The notes beneath the pieces were generated by a model. That model saw only the letters and a program-made list of their open reading frames with translations, had not been told where the DNA came from and searched no databases. A program made the position numbers and the translations under genes. Shown one piece after another: positions 48,490 through 57,434 of a stretch of DNA of 64,000 nucleotides (the stretch's first letter is position 1; the number at the start of each line of letters is the position of its first letter). The DNA comes from CAMDPA01 sp965223035 (GTDB taxonomy: Bacteria > Pseudomonadota > Alphaproteobacteria > Rhizobiales > Hyphomicrobiaceae), in contig OZ244980.1 of NCBI GenBank assembly GCA_965223035.1, forward strand, positions 3,410,001 through 3,474,000. The letters are read 5' to 3'.

Positions 48490-49176
48490 ATGACCAAGCA
48501 ACCGACAGCCGTTCTGATTTCTGGTCGTGGCTCCAACATGATGGCGCTGGTGGAAGCGGCCCGCCAGGTCGACTACCCGGCGGCCATTGCCACCGTGATC
48601 GCCAACCGGCCCGAGGCCGAAGGCCTGGCTTGGGCGCGCGAACAGGGCCTCAAAACGGCCGTTGTCGATCATACGGGCTTTGCCAGCCGCGACGCGTTTG
48701 AAAGTCGCCTGCACGACGTCTTGACCGAGCTCGGGGCCGAGCTCGTCTGCCTGGCAGGCTTCATGCGGGTGCTGACGGCGCCCTTCGTGGAACGCTGGCA
48801 AGGCCGGCTGATCAATATCCATCCCTCGTTACTGCCCGCCTTCAAAGGCCTCAACACGCATGCGCGCGCGCTTGCCGCCGGTGTAAAAATCACCGGTTGC
48901 ACTGTTCATTTCGTCATTCCGGAGATGGATTCAGGCCCGATCATCGCGCAAGCCGCGGTGCCCGTGGACGACGCGGACACGCCGGAGACGTTGGCGGCGC
49001 GGGTCCTGCGCGCCGAGCACCGGCTCTATCCCCACGCGCTGCGGCTGGTCGCCGCGGACCGCCGCGCCGTCGAGCACGACCGCACGCGACACTTCGCCCA
49101 GCGCGGCGCGAGCGCCCCGCGCGCTGAGCAGACGCTCCCGGCGCAGCCAACGCTGTTCGTTCCGCCGCTCACTTGA
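48490..49176 (+). CDS. purN: Phosphoribosylglycinamide formyltransferase
   Basis: The protein has 228 residues from MTKQPTAVLISGRGSNMMAL. It transfers a formyl group from 10-formyltetrahydrofolate to GAR in purine synthesis. The catalytic residues of the PurN family are N109, H111 and D147, in INIHPSLLPAFKG and EMDSGPII. The Rossmann opening ISGRGSN is normal. The C-terminal tail of about 30 residues (HFAQRGASAPRAEQTLP) is unconserved. The preceding open frame to 48220 overlaps a repeat and is rejected. It is on the same strand as purM but not contiguous with it. Confidence 0.95.
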   Translation: MTKQPTAVLISGRGSNMMALVEAARQVDYPAAIATVIANRPEAEGLAWAREQGLKTAVVDHTGFASRDAFESRLHDVLTELGAELVCLAGFMRVLTAPFVERWQGRLINIHPSLLPAFKGLNTHARALAAGVKITGCTVHFVIPEMDSGPIIAQAAVPVDDADTPETLAARVLRAEHRLYPHALRLVAADRRAVEHDRTRHFAQRGASAPRAEQTLPAQPTLFVPPLT

Positions 49177-50033
49177 AGACGTCAAGGCAGGAGTCGTCAG
49201 GCGGATGCATTTCGTTAACCTTGTCCGAAGCTGACGGAAGCGCTCGATCAGGCGCTGCAGGCGCGCTTTGGCACCTTGATCAAACCGATTACGACCGATC
49301 GCGCCCAGCGCGGACGTCAAGCAGCCGCGATCGCCGTCAGCGCTCGGCCGGCAGGATCAACCATGCCAGCTCTGCCCCCAGCACACCCTTAACAAGGCGC
49401 CATGGGCTGGCCCGGCGGGGCAGTGGGACGGCTCCCGCCAACTCTGAAACGCGACGGTTCGGATCCATGATTCCGTCGGGCGGGATGGTTGGCGAAGCGG
49501 CATCGGTGCACGGCGGCGGCGTCTGCGTGGGCGCCATCAACTAAAACTCGTGGATAAAGTCATCCCGCACGTCGTGGTGATGACGCTGGCATCGCGCGCT
49601 TGGCGGACTGGATTGCGTCGCCGGCCCGCCGCTCTTGCATCGCTCAGGTCCGCCGGCAGAGCGGCGAACGCCAGTTTCCGTTAACCATCTATCTCGGCTT
49701 TGCTCGCGACGGCCGCTGCCCAAGCCTTACGCAAGATCAATGCTCAATTGGCCTGCGCTGATACGCCCTGGCAACCCTGATAGACAATGCTTTCGCATGG
49801 ATGATAGCAGCCATGGAACCTTTAAAGGCCGGGACCGGCAAGCGATCCGGCGCGCGTTGCAGATGTGATGGTCCGCTCAGCCACGGCCGCGCAAATGTCG
49901 AATTGTTGGGTCGGTGTCACACGAGCAACAGCAATCCCACGCGTTCAGAGGTACCAAGGCAGCAAACACGAACATGTCCAAGGGCGCACACCTGGCGCCA
50001 AGCTGAGCGCCACGAGGCGGAGCGAGTGATGCC
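49177..50033. other. Long intergenic region without a supported gene
   Basis: About 850 bases between purN and the cytochrome P450 gene. Several short frames exist on both strands, but none has a family motif or a good ribosome-binding site. It contains a partial family 2 repeat at 49400-49452. A small or non-coding gene cannot be excluded. Confidence 0.5.
49400..49452. repeat. GC-rich dispersed repeat, family 2 (partial copy)
   Basis: CCATGGGCTGGCCCGGCGGGG, then GGGACGGCTCCCGCC and ACTCTGAAACGCG follow the same order as the copy at 398-452. It lies in the purN-P450 gap. Confidence 0.4.
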
Positions 50034-51404
50034 ATGACAGAGACCCTCACCCCAAGCCACGCCGAGGGCTTAGGCGAAGAATCAAGCATTTGGTTCAAAC
50101 TGACGACGCTGCTGCGCGGCGATCCGCACAACCCCATGCAGACGCTGCTCAGAATGTCGGAGCGCTATGGCAGCGGCATTGCCGTCAACATGGCCAATCA
50201 GCGGATCGTCTTTCTATCTGAGCCGGCGCACGTCAAACACGTGTTGGTCACCAAGGCCGACAACTACGTGAAGTATTTCGACGGCCTGCGACCGGTCTTC
50301 GGCAAGTCGATGATCACCCACGACGGTGCGGTGTGGAACAAGATTCGCATGCCGCAGCAACCGGCGTTCCACCCGGACATGTTCGTCGAGTACGTGCCCT
50401 ATTTCCTGGCTGCCATCCGCAGCAAGATGGACGCTTGGGCCGAGCTCGCCAAAACCGGCAAAAGCGTGGAGATGGTCGAGCAGACCTGGACGCTGGCCGC
50501 GGACATGATCTGCAAGGCGCTGTTTGACCGCGACATGCCGTTTAACCCCCACTTCATTTTCAAGTGCGTGAAGACCTATACCGACGTGATGAACCACAAG
50601 TCGATCCGCTTACGGCTCAAAGCTGGGGAGTTGGTCGAGATCACCGATGAGGACACAGCCAAGGCGATGGAGGTTTGGGCCGGCGTGCCCGCCGAGGTGA
50701 TGGCGGCAGATCCGCGTGAGCACCGCGAGCGCACGCTTTTGCATTTGATTGAAGCCGCCGTGGCCGACCCCGAGATCCCGGAATTCGACCAACAACAAGC
50801 GATCGACGAGTTCAAGCAGTATCTGTGGGCAGGCACCGAGACCACTGCGTTGACGCTGGCCTGGGCGCTTTATCTGACGTCGCGGCACCCAGAAGCCGCA
50901 GATCGCATCCGAGCGGAGGGCGAGGCCATCTATGGTGAGCGGGCGCCGACGGCAGCCGATTATTCAGGGCTAGCCTACACGCGCGCGGTGATCCAAGAGA
51001 CCATGCGCATCTACCCGCCGATCTGGGGACTGATCCGCACCGCTGCCGGACCCGACGAAATCGGTGGCAGGCAGATTAAGGCCAACGATCGGATCGTGAT
51101 GTTCGCCTATGGCATCCATCACAACGAGCAATATTGGGAGTCGCCGGACGTCTTCCTGCCGGAACGCTGGCTCGGCGATGCGGCGAAGAAGCGCAAGCCC
51201 TTCACCTACCTGCCGTTTGGCGGCGGTAAGCGCAGCTGCATCGGCGGCGCGATGAGCCAGGTGGAGAACACCTTGGCGCTGTCGCTCCTGTTGCGCAGGT
51301 TCCGCCCTGAATATGTGGGGCCCGAGCCGCCCGGCATTCAGGCGACCGTCACGCTGTGCCCGAAGGGCGGCCTGCCGTTCCGCATTCACGAGCGCGCCGC
51401 GTGA
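50034..51404 (+). CDS. Cytochrome P450
   Basis: A 456-residue haem monooxygenase with no membrane anchor, so it is cytoplasmic and would need separate ferredoxin and reductase partners, which are not in the window. Key motifs: I-helix AGTETTA (oxygen activation), the K-helix ExxR as ETMR, and the haem-binding FGGGKRSCIGG with Cys402 as the thiolate ligand. The substrate is unknown. The ATG at 50034 is close to an earlier in-frame ATG near 50028; GGCGGAGCGAG precedes them. Although P450s are often accessory, its codon use does not look foreign. Confidence 0.93.
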   Translation: MTETLTPSHAEGLGEESSIWFKLTTLLRGDPHNPMQTLLRMSERYGSGIAVNMANQRIVFLSEPAHVKHVLVTKADNYVKYFDGLRPVFGKSMITHDGAVWNKIRMPQQPAFHPDMFVEYVPYFLAAIRSKMDAWAELAKTGKSVEMVEQTWTLAADMICKALFDRDMPFNPHFIFKCVKTYTDVMNHKSIRLRLKAGELVEITDEDTAKAMEVWAGVPAEVMAADPREHRERTLLHLIEAAVADPEIPEFDQQQAIDEFKQYLWAGTETTALTLAWALYLTSRHPEAADRIRAEGEAIYGERAPTAADYSGLAYTRAVIQETMRIYPPIWGLIRTAAGPDEIGGRQIKANDRIVMFAYGIHHNEQYWESPDVFLPERWLGDAAKKRKPFTYLPFGGGKRSCIGGAMSQVENTLALSLLLRRFRPEYVGPEPPGIQATVTLCPKGGLPFRIHERAA

Positions 51405-51502
51405 CAAGCCGAACACGGCGAGCAGATCGGCGAGGGTCGGCCATGGCCCTATCGCGTCACCGGCAAGGCGGTGAGCGCTGACTCCCAGGCGCTGGAGCGT
51501 GG

Positions 51503-51566
51503 CTAGAGCAACCTGCCTTAAATTGGAGCCGGCTTTGCGGTTCCGATTTAAGGCGCGATGATCTAG
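51503..51566. repeat. CTAG palindromic repeat, family 1, short 64-bp copy
   Basis: CTAGAGCAACCTGCC, arms TTAAATTGGAGCCG and CGGTTCCGATTTAA, end CGCGATGATCTAG. Both CTAG ends are intact. It follows the P450 gene by about 100 bases and is joined at its right CTAG to a decayed hairpin P. Confidence 0.93.
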
Positions 51567-51626
51567 CGCATTGTTGTGCTCGTCATCGGCATCGTTCCGA
51601 GCCCGATGCACAGCAGGTTGCTCTAG
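51563..51626. repeat. CTAG palindromic repeat, family 1, decayed hairpin P
   Basis: It runs from the shared CTAG: CTAGCGCATTGTTGTGC, then CATCGGCATCGTTCCGAGCC and GATGCACAGCAGGTTGCTCTAG. The left terminus is lost but the right P-type terminus is intact. Confidence 0.75.
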
Positions 51627-51663
51627 CGGGAGCTGGATCAATCCACGCCCCTGACCGGCGATG

Positions 51664-51715
51664 AAATGGCATGATGCCCTGGCTGGCCGGGTGGGGAAGC
51701 GGGCCGGCACGGCGC
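51664..51715. repeat. GC-rich dispersed repeat, family 2 (partial copy)
   Basis: CCCTGGCTGGCCGGGTGGGG, then AAGCGGGCCGGCACGG. It matches the central part of the family 2 reference, without the outer blocks. It lies between the repeat cluster and cobT. Confidence 0.4.
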
Positions 51716-51737
51716 TTCGGTTTTTGGCGGAAATGGT

Positions 51738-53666
51738 CTAATGCATCTTGGCTCGTCGTCCGCCGGGCGGCGGCTTTGGCGGCGTCGAACGGGACGTCGG
51801 GGCTCGGGACGTCAACGGCGTCGATCGTGAGCTCAGATTTTCTTCGAACAACTCAACCAGCTTGTCTGTCATCGCGCCTGCCAGCTCGGAAGGATCGGTG
51901 ATGGTGACCGCGCGCCGGTAATAGCGCGTAACGTCATGACCGATTCCGATCGCGATCAGCTCCACGGGTGAGCGCTGTTCGATCTCCTCGATCACTTGGC
52001 GCAAGTGCTGCTCAAGATAGGCGCCGGAATTGACCGACAGCGTCGAATCGTCGACCGGCGCACCATCCGAGATCACCATCAAAATGCGTCGATTTTCCGC
52101 CCGCCCCAATAGCCGATTGTGCGCCCAAGCAACCGCCTCGCCATCGATGTTCTCCTTCAGCAAACCCTCCCGCATCATCAGGGCAAGGTTGCGTTTGGCG
52201 CGGCGCCAAGGGGAATCTGCCGTCTTGTAGACGATATGTCTCAAATCGTTGAGCCGACCCGGATTGGCAGGCTTGCCCGCGGCTAGCCAAGCTTCGCGTG
52301 CCTGACCGCCCTTCCACGCCTTGGTGGTGAAGCCCAAGATCTCCACCTTGACACCGCAGCGCTCCAACGTGCGCGCAAGAATGTCCGCACAGCAGGCCGC
52401 CACCATGATCGGGCGACCGCGCATCGAGCCGGAATTGTCGAGTAACAGCGTCACCACCGTATCGCGGAATTGCGTATCGCGCTCTTGTTTGTAGGACAGC
52501 GGATGCATGGGATCGATGATCACGCGCGGCAGCCGTGCAACGTCGAGCTGGCCTTCCTCAAGGTCGAAGTCCCAGGCGCGGTTTTGCTGTGCCATCAGTC
52601 GTCGCTGCAAGCGATTGGCGAGGCGCGCCACGGCGCCCGACAAACTGCGCAGCTCCTTATCGAGGAATGAGCGCAAGCGCTCCAACTCGTCCGCCGTCGA
52701 CAGGTCCTCCGCGCTCACCTCTTCGTCGTGGCTGCGGCTGAACACTTGGTAGCCGAATGCCTCAGGATGATCGAGCACGGACTGATTCGGGCGCCACGGC
52801 TCGTCGGATTCGAATTCCTCGTCGCCTTCGGCTTCGTATTCCTCCGCGTCCATCGCATCTGCCGATTCCTCGAACTCGCCGTCCTGGCTCTCGGCCATAC
52901 GTTCCTCTGCGTCTTCGGTTTCCGCTTCGCCGCTTTCCTCTTGGCTCTCAGACTCCTCCTCGCTGCCTTCAGAGTCCTGCTGCGCCTCGTCCTCGCCTTC
53001 CTCTGCCTCGCCCTCCGCCAGCTCCTCAGCCAGTTCGAGCTGGCGCAGCATATCGCGCATCAAGCGCCCGAAGCCGGCTTGGTCATCGGCGAACAGCTGC
53101 ATTTGGTCGAGCGAATCGCCCGACTTCTCCTCGATGAACTCCCGCCACAGGTCGACCAGCTGCCGGGCGTTCTCCGGCGGCGCCATGCCGGTCAAACGCT
53201 CGCGCACCAACAACGCTAGGGCGTCCTCCAAGGGTGCGTCCTCTCGCTCGGTAACTGCGGCAAACCTTGCGTGCCCGTATTGGTCCTCCACCTTGGCCGT
53301 CAGATTTTTGGCCATGCCGCTCATGCGGTTGGCACCCAGCGACTCGATCCGCGCCCGTTCGACCGCTTCAAATACGCCGCGCGCCGGACCAGCCTCCGGC
53401 ATCAGCCTGCGGTGCAGTTTGGGATCGTGCACGGCCGCGGTCAGCGACAAGCTGTCCGCCCAGCCGCGAATGACAGCGATCTCCCGCGGCGTGGGGATCC
53501 GCGATGGCTCCGGCAGCTGCATCGCCTTGCCATCGATGCCGGGCTTACCGGCACCGTACGCGACCTGCAGGTCGCTATCACCACAAATCGCGCGACAGGT
53601 CAGACCAAGCGCCCTCTTGAATGGCTCGGCCGGCGGTTCTTTTCGTTTCGGAGATGGAGGAGCCAT
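51738..53666 (-). CDS. cobT: Aerobic cobaltochelatase subunit CobT
   Basis: A 642-residue subunit of the ATP-driven complex CobN-CobS-CobT that inserts cobalt into hydrogenobyrinic acid a,c-diamide in B12 synthesis. CobT marks: a very acidic, low-complexity middle (about 215-310, runs of E with S, D and Q), and a C-terminal von Willebrand A domain with a MIDAS motif D-N-S-G-S-M near 405-412 (LLLDNSGSMRGRP). It pairs with the AAA+ subunit CobS encoded about 105 bases downstream. cobN is not in the window. The length is normal. Confidence 0.95.
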   Translation of the reverse strand: MAPPSPKRKEPPAEPFKRALGLTCRAICGDSDLQVAYGAGKPGIDGKAMQLPEPSRIPTPREIAVIRGWADSLSLTAAVHDPKLHRRLMPEAGPARGVFEAVERARIESLGANRMSGMAKNLTAKVEDQYGHARFAAVTEREDAPLEDALALLVRERLTGMAPPENARQLVDLWREFIEEKSGDSLDQMQLFADDQAGFGRLMRDMLRQLELAEELAEGEAEEGEDEAQQDSEGSEEESESQEESGEAETEDAEERMAESQDGEFEESADAMDAEEYEAEGDEEFESDEPWRPNQSVLDHPEAFGYQVFSRSHDEEVSAEDLSTADELERLRSFLDKELRSLSGAVARLANRLQRRLMAQQNRAWDFDLEEGQLDVARLPRVIIDPMHPLSYKQERDTQFRDTVVTLLLDNSGSMRGRPIMVAACCADILARTLERCGVKVEILGFTTKAWKGGQAREAWLAAGKPANPGRLNDLRHIVYKTADSPWRRAKRNLALMMREGLLKENIDGEAVAWAHNRLLGRAENRRILMVISDGAPVDDSTLSVNSGAYLEQHLRQVIEEIEQRSPVELIAIGIGHDVTRYYRRAVTITDPSELAGAMTDKLVELFEENLSSRSTPLTSRAPTSRSTPPKPPPGGRRAKMH

Positions 53667-53771
53667 CGATCAGCTGCCTTTCTACCAGCCGAGCCTTGCT
53701 GCGCAGCGAGCCTGCACCATCAGATCACGTCGCGCGCCGCCAATCAGCCGTTGTCCCGGCTCAACCACCAT

Positions 53772-54764
53772 CTAGCTCAATGCCACATTCGCCGCGCTCT
53801 CGGGCAGCTCTTCCCCGAAGCAGCGCTGATAGAACTCAGCAACCATCGGTCGCTCCAACTCATCACACTTGTTGAGGAACGTGAGCTGAAAACCGAACCC
53901 GATGTCGCCGAAGATCTCCGCGTTCTCCGCCCAGGTCATCACCGTGCGCGGGCTCATGACCGTCGAAAGGTCGCCGTTGATGAATGCGTTACGGGTCAGG
54001 TCGGCCACCCGCACCATGTTGGAGACGATCTTTCGCTTGGCTTCGTTCTTATTGTAGGACTTGACCTTGGAGAGCACGATCCGCGCTTCCTCGTCATGCG
54101 GCAGGTAATTGAGCGTGACGACGATCGACCACCGGTCCATTTGCCCCTGGTTGATCTGCTGGGTACCGTGATAGAGGCCGGAGGTATCACCTAGGCCAAT
54201 CGTGTTTGTGGTCGAGAACATCCGGAATGCGGGATGCGGGCGGATCACCTTGGACTGATCCAGCAGTGTGAGCTTGCCAGACACCTCCAACACCCGCTGA
54301 ATGACGAACATGACGTCCGGTCGGCCCGCATCATATTCGTCAAAGCACAACGCCACGTTGTTCTGTAGCGCCCACGGCAGTATCCCCTCGCGGAATTCGG
54401 TGACCTGCATCCCATCCTTCAGCACGATCGCGTCCTTGCCGACCAGATCGATGCGGCTGACATGGCTGTCCAGGTTGACCCGGACACAGGGCCAATTGAG
54501 CCGGGCGGCGACCTGCTCCACATGGGTCGACTTGCCGGTGCCATGATAGCCTTGGATCATCACCCGTCGGTTGTGCTTAAAACCGGCCAAAATGGCGAGC
54601 GTCACCTCCCTATTAAACATGTAGTCGGGATCGATGTCCGGCACATGTTCGTCAGGTTCGGCGTACGCGGGCACTTCGAGATCACTGTCGATCCCGAACA
54701 CCTGGCGTACAGAGATATTCATGTCCGGGAGGACAGGTTTGTCGGTGGTCGCAACTGCGGGCAT
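53772..54764 (-). CDS. cobS: Aerobic cobaltochelatase subunit CobS
   Basis: The protein has 330 residues from MPAVATTDKPVLPDMNISVRQVFG. It is the AAA+ ATPase subunit, resembling MoxR-type and BchI-type chelatase ATPases. Walker A is GYHGTGKST (about 72-80), Walker B and sensor regions are in LCFDEYDAGRPDVMF and FSTTNTIGLGDTSGLYHGTQ (read in parts), and the arginine-finger region is in SPRTVMTWAENA. It forms a ring that works with CobT to drive CobN. A longer frame to 54848 lacks family character. On the minus strand it is downstream of the J-domain gene and upstream of cobT. Confidence 0.95.
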   Translation of the reverse strand: MPAVATTDKPVLPDMNISVRQVFGIDSDLEVPAYAEPDEHVPDIDPDYMFNREVTLAILAGFKHNRRVMIQGYHGTGKSTHVEQVAARLNWPCVRVNLDSHVSRIDLVGKDAIVLKDGMQVTEFREGILPWALQNNVALCFDEYDAGRPDVMFVIQRVLEVSGKLTLLDQSKVIRPHPAFRMFSTTNTIGLGDTSGLYHGTQQINQGQMDRWSIVVTLNYLPHDEEARIVLSKVKSYNKNEAKRKIVSNMVRVADLTRNAFINGDLSTVMSPRTVMTWAENAEIFGDIGFGFQLTFLNKCDELERPMVAEFYQRCFGEELPESAANVALS

Positions 54765-54883
54765 AGGCGATGAATTCCAACTCTTAGAATGGTCGTGGCG
54801 CGTCGTCTTACGGTGATCGGCAGCAGAATGCCTCTGTTGGCGGCCCAACCGCCATCGGCATGGCCCGATCTGGGATCAGGCCG

Positions 54884-55522
54884 TCAAACGAGCCCCACCT
54901 GCTTTAGATAGTTATAGGCTTGAATGATCTCGCGCAACTTCTCCTCCGCCCCACGGTCACCGCCGTTGGCGTCGGGATGGTGACGTTTCACCAATTCCTT
55001 GAAGCGCGCCTTGATGTCGTCCTTGGAGGCTCCATCGCCAAGCCCCATGGCGGTCAGCGCCTTCTTTTCCAATGGCTTGAACTTACGCCCTAACGACGCA
55101 CTCGCCGATCGCGCCTGTTCTGCCCGCCAGGCATGGTAGCGCTGCTTAGTCGCCTGCTTCGCCTCGTGGAATTCCCTGGCTTGCTTCTCCGATCCACCGC
55201 TCGCCGTACCGTGGCCCCAGGCGTTGGCCCCGGTCTTCCAGGTCGGCCGGTGGCCGGTCATCGCATCCTTTTGAAACTGCTCCACTTCTGCATCGCTCAT
55301 GCCCGAGAAATAGTTATAGGATGCATTGTAGCGGCGAACGTGATCCGCGCAGAACGCGAAATACTGCCCATCGCGGCCGCGACCCTTGGGCGCACGATGC
55401 GGCGCCGGCTGCGTACAACCGCTCCACTGGCAGCACGGCAGGTCCGGCGGCACCGGCTCGGCGGCCTCGGCGCGCTGCGGACGGATCCGTATCATGTCGA
55501 AGTATTTCGAGTCGAGTTTCAT
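54884..55522 (-). CDS. J-domain-containing protein with N-terminal cysteine/histidine motif
   Basis: A 212-residue protein. The C-terminal J domain (about 150-212) has the HPD tripeptide at 182-184 (KRHHPDANGG) and the surrounding helices that stimulate DnaK-type chaperones. The N-terminal half has C31-x4-C36 and C58-x2-H61 (QWSGC; FCADH), which could bind zinc, and an R-P-K-G region. The domain order is typical of the small DnaJ-like protein encoded beside cobS in alphaproteobacteria. No signal peptide or membrane helix is seen. The partner is not known. Confidence 0.85.
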   Translation of the reverse strand: MKLDSKYFDMIRIRPQRAEAAEPVPPDLPCCQWSGCTQPAPHRAPKGRGRDGQYFAFCADHVRRYNASYNYFSGMSDAEVEQFQKDAMTGHRPTWKTGANAWGHGTASGGSEKQAREFHEAKQATKQRYHAWRAEQARSASASLGRKFKPLEKKALTAMGLGDGASKDDIKARFKELVKRHHPDANGGDRGAEEKLREIIQAYNYLKQVGLV

Positions 55523-55625
55523 CGTGCCAAGAGTATGATGGTTTCAATCGTGCTACACAACCCAGCGTGACCTCGTCGCAATAGGTCAACCACGATGATG
55601 GCACACGCAAATGGAGCCAGTGTTA

Positions 55626-55910
55626 ATGGTCGTCGAGGCGCGCATCACCGAAAAACTCAAAGCCGCGTTTGAACCTTCATCATTGGCGGTTGTCAACGAT
55701 AGTCATTTGCATGCCGGTCATGTCGGCTCGCCCGGGACCGGCGAAAGCCACTTCACCGTCACCATCCTCTCCGACCGCTTTTCGGGAAAGTCACGCCTGG
55801 AGCGGCATCGAATGGTCAATGAGGTGCTGGCCGAAGAGCTTGCGGGCGACGTGCATGCCCTGTCGATCAAGGCGATCGCGCCAACCGACGGGGGCGGTGA
55901 GGGAGGCTGA
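55626..55910 (+). CDS. BolA family protein
   Basis: The protein has 94 residues from MVVEARITEKLKAAFEPSSL. The BolA fold signature is VNDSHLHAGHVGSPGTGESHFTVTILSDRFSGKSRLERHRMVNEVLAEEL (read in parts), with a histidine in SHLHAGH and another in R-H-R-M. These proteins bind a 2Fe-2S cluster with a monothiol glutaredoxin and influence iron and envelope regulation. Two ATGs, at 55611 and 55626, are possible. It is on the opposite strand to the J-domain gene, with about 100 bases between their starts. Confidence 0.88.
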   Translation: MVVEARITEKLKAAFEPSSLAVVNDSHLHAGHVGSPGTGESHFTVTILSDRFSGKSRLERHRMVNEVLAEELAGDVHALSIKAIAPTDGGGEGG

Positions 55911-55927
55911 AGCGCATTCCCTGCAGA

Positions 55928-57343
55928 TCATCCAATAATCCTGTCGATAACTGTGCGATCGGCGCTCAGCATCTGTGGACCGACGTCGGTGTCCTCGAAC
56001 ACCATGCGTCGAAACCGCTCGCGCTGCGCAAACGGCACGGTGGCATCGATGCCGAGCTTGGCGCGCCTGCCGTTGTTGCCTGCGCGCACGTACTCATGGC
56101 CACGGGCGTCCGGCACGATCAGCAGATCGCGTGAGGCCTCCATGCGGGTGGCCAGCGCGTACTCAACGTCCAACGGATCGCGGATGTCGATGTCATCGTC
56201 GACGACGATCACCAGATCCAGGTCCTTGAGTGCGCCGAATGCGGCCAAGATCGCGTTACGCTGCAGCCCGTCGTGCGTTTCATCGGCTTTCTTGACTTGT
56301 AGGATCGCATGAAATCGATGCAAACCGCCGGCCGTCATCTCCGCATCGACCACGATTGGAATTGCCGGTTGCACCGCCTTCAGCAGACTGGCCTCAAGCA
56401 CATACTTGCGCAGCATCACCGTCTCGCGTCCGTAGCCATTGATCACGGGATAGATCGGCGACCGACGATGGGTTACAGCTGAGATCTCGAATATCGGGGC
56501 TTGCCCCTCCGGCGACATGAAGCCGATGAATTCTCCGAACGGACCCTCGTCGATCAGCTCGTCATGTCGCAAGCGACCCTCTAATACGATCTCGGTGTCC
56601 GCCGGCACCAACAGATCCTGGGTCACGGCCGTCACGACCGACAGTGGCCGCCCCGCCAGACCACCGGCCGCGGCCAGCTCATCAGCCCCCTCGGGCATCT
56701 GCGAACCCATCGTCGCGGCCGTGTAGTGAAGCGCAATATCGGTTCCGAAGCAGACCGCGATCGGCAGATCCTCTCCGGCCGCGCGCGCACGTTCCCAAGC
56801 CAGCCGCAAATGACGGCCAAAATCCAATTTCAGCGCGGTACGCTTAGGTCCGAGCAACTGCAGTCGGTGATACGACGCATTGACGATCCCGGTTTGCCGA
56901 TCACGGGCGATGACGATGCCGGCGGTCAAAAAGCGCCCAGCATCGGCCCGCGTATGCCGGAGCACCGGCAACAGCTCGGCAACGTCGAAGGTCTCGGTCA
57001 GCACCACCTCTTGCGCCGGTGCGTGCTTTACCGGCTGCGGCGGTAGCGGCTCCGACAGCGCCCGACCAACGAAGTTTCTGATCGTGCGATAATCCACACC
57101 GAACGCGGCTTCGCAGTTCGCTTCGGCTGACAAGAAATTGCCGAGCACCGGCACGTCGTAGCCGTTGGCGGCGGTGAACAGCAGCGCTGGCCCGCCATCA
57201 AGTTTCTTTAGGATGGCGGCGATCTCAAGCTCGGTGTCTGCCGGCTGACGGTAGGTCTTGAGCCGCCCCGCATCGGCCATGCGGGCCAGCGCCGCTCGAA
57301 AGCGCGTATCGAGGATGCCGGCATTGGTAGGCTGTGAACTCAT
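55928..57343 (-). CDS. UbiD family decarboxylase
   Basis: The protein has 471 residues from MSSQPTNAGILDTRFRAAL; an ATG at 57355 is a slightly longer option. UbiD enzymes use prenylated FMN, made by a UbiX, for reversible decarboxylation of aromatic or alpha,beta-unsaturated acids. Visible family motifs: the middle-section YHRLQLLGPKRTAL, DIALHYTAATMGSQMPEGADELAAAGGLAG (read in parts), and the E-x3-G-E/D region DEGPFGEFIGF. No ubiX partner is in the window. The frame upstream of 57355 overlaps the DadA-like gene and is rejected. It lies about 90 bases downstream of the oxidase gene on the same strand. Confidence 0.9.
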   Translation of the reverse strand: MSSQPTNAGILDTRFRAALARMADAGRLKTYRQPADTELEIAAILKKLDGGPALLFTAANGYDVPVLGNFLSAEANCEAAFGVDYRTIRNFVGRALSEPLPPQPVKHAPAQEVVLTETFDVAELLPVLRHTRADAGRFLTAGIVIARDRQTGIVNASYHRLQLLGPKRTALKLDFGRHLRLAWERARAAGEDLPIAVCFGTDIALHYTAATMGSQMPEGADELAAAGGLAGRPLSVVTAVTQDLLVPADTEIVLEGRLRHDELIDEGPFGEFIGFMSPEGQAPIFEISAVTHRRSPIYPVINGYGRETVMLRKYVLEASLLKAVQPAIPIVVDAEMTAGGLHRFHAILQVKKADETHDGLQRNAILAAFGALKDLDLVIVVDDDIDIRDPLDVEYALATRMEASRDLLIVPDARGHEYVRAGNNGRRAKLGIDATVPFAQRERFRRMVFEDTDVGPQMLSADRTVIDRIIG

Positions 57344-57434
57344 CGGCTTTCTCATCAGTGGCGGGTCATGCGACGCGTGGTGTCGCGTGAGCCCTATCAT
57401 ACGGTCGTGACCGGCGCGTCGGCGGCGCTGCGCG

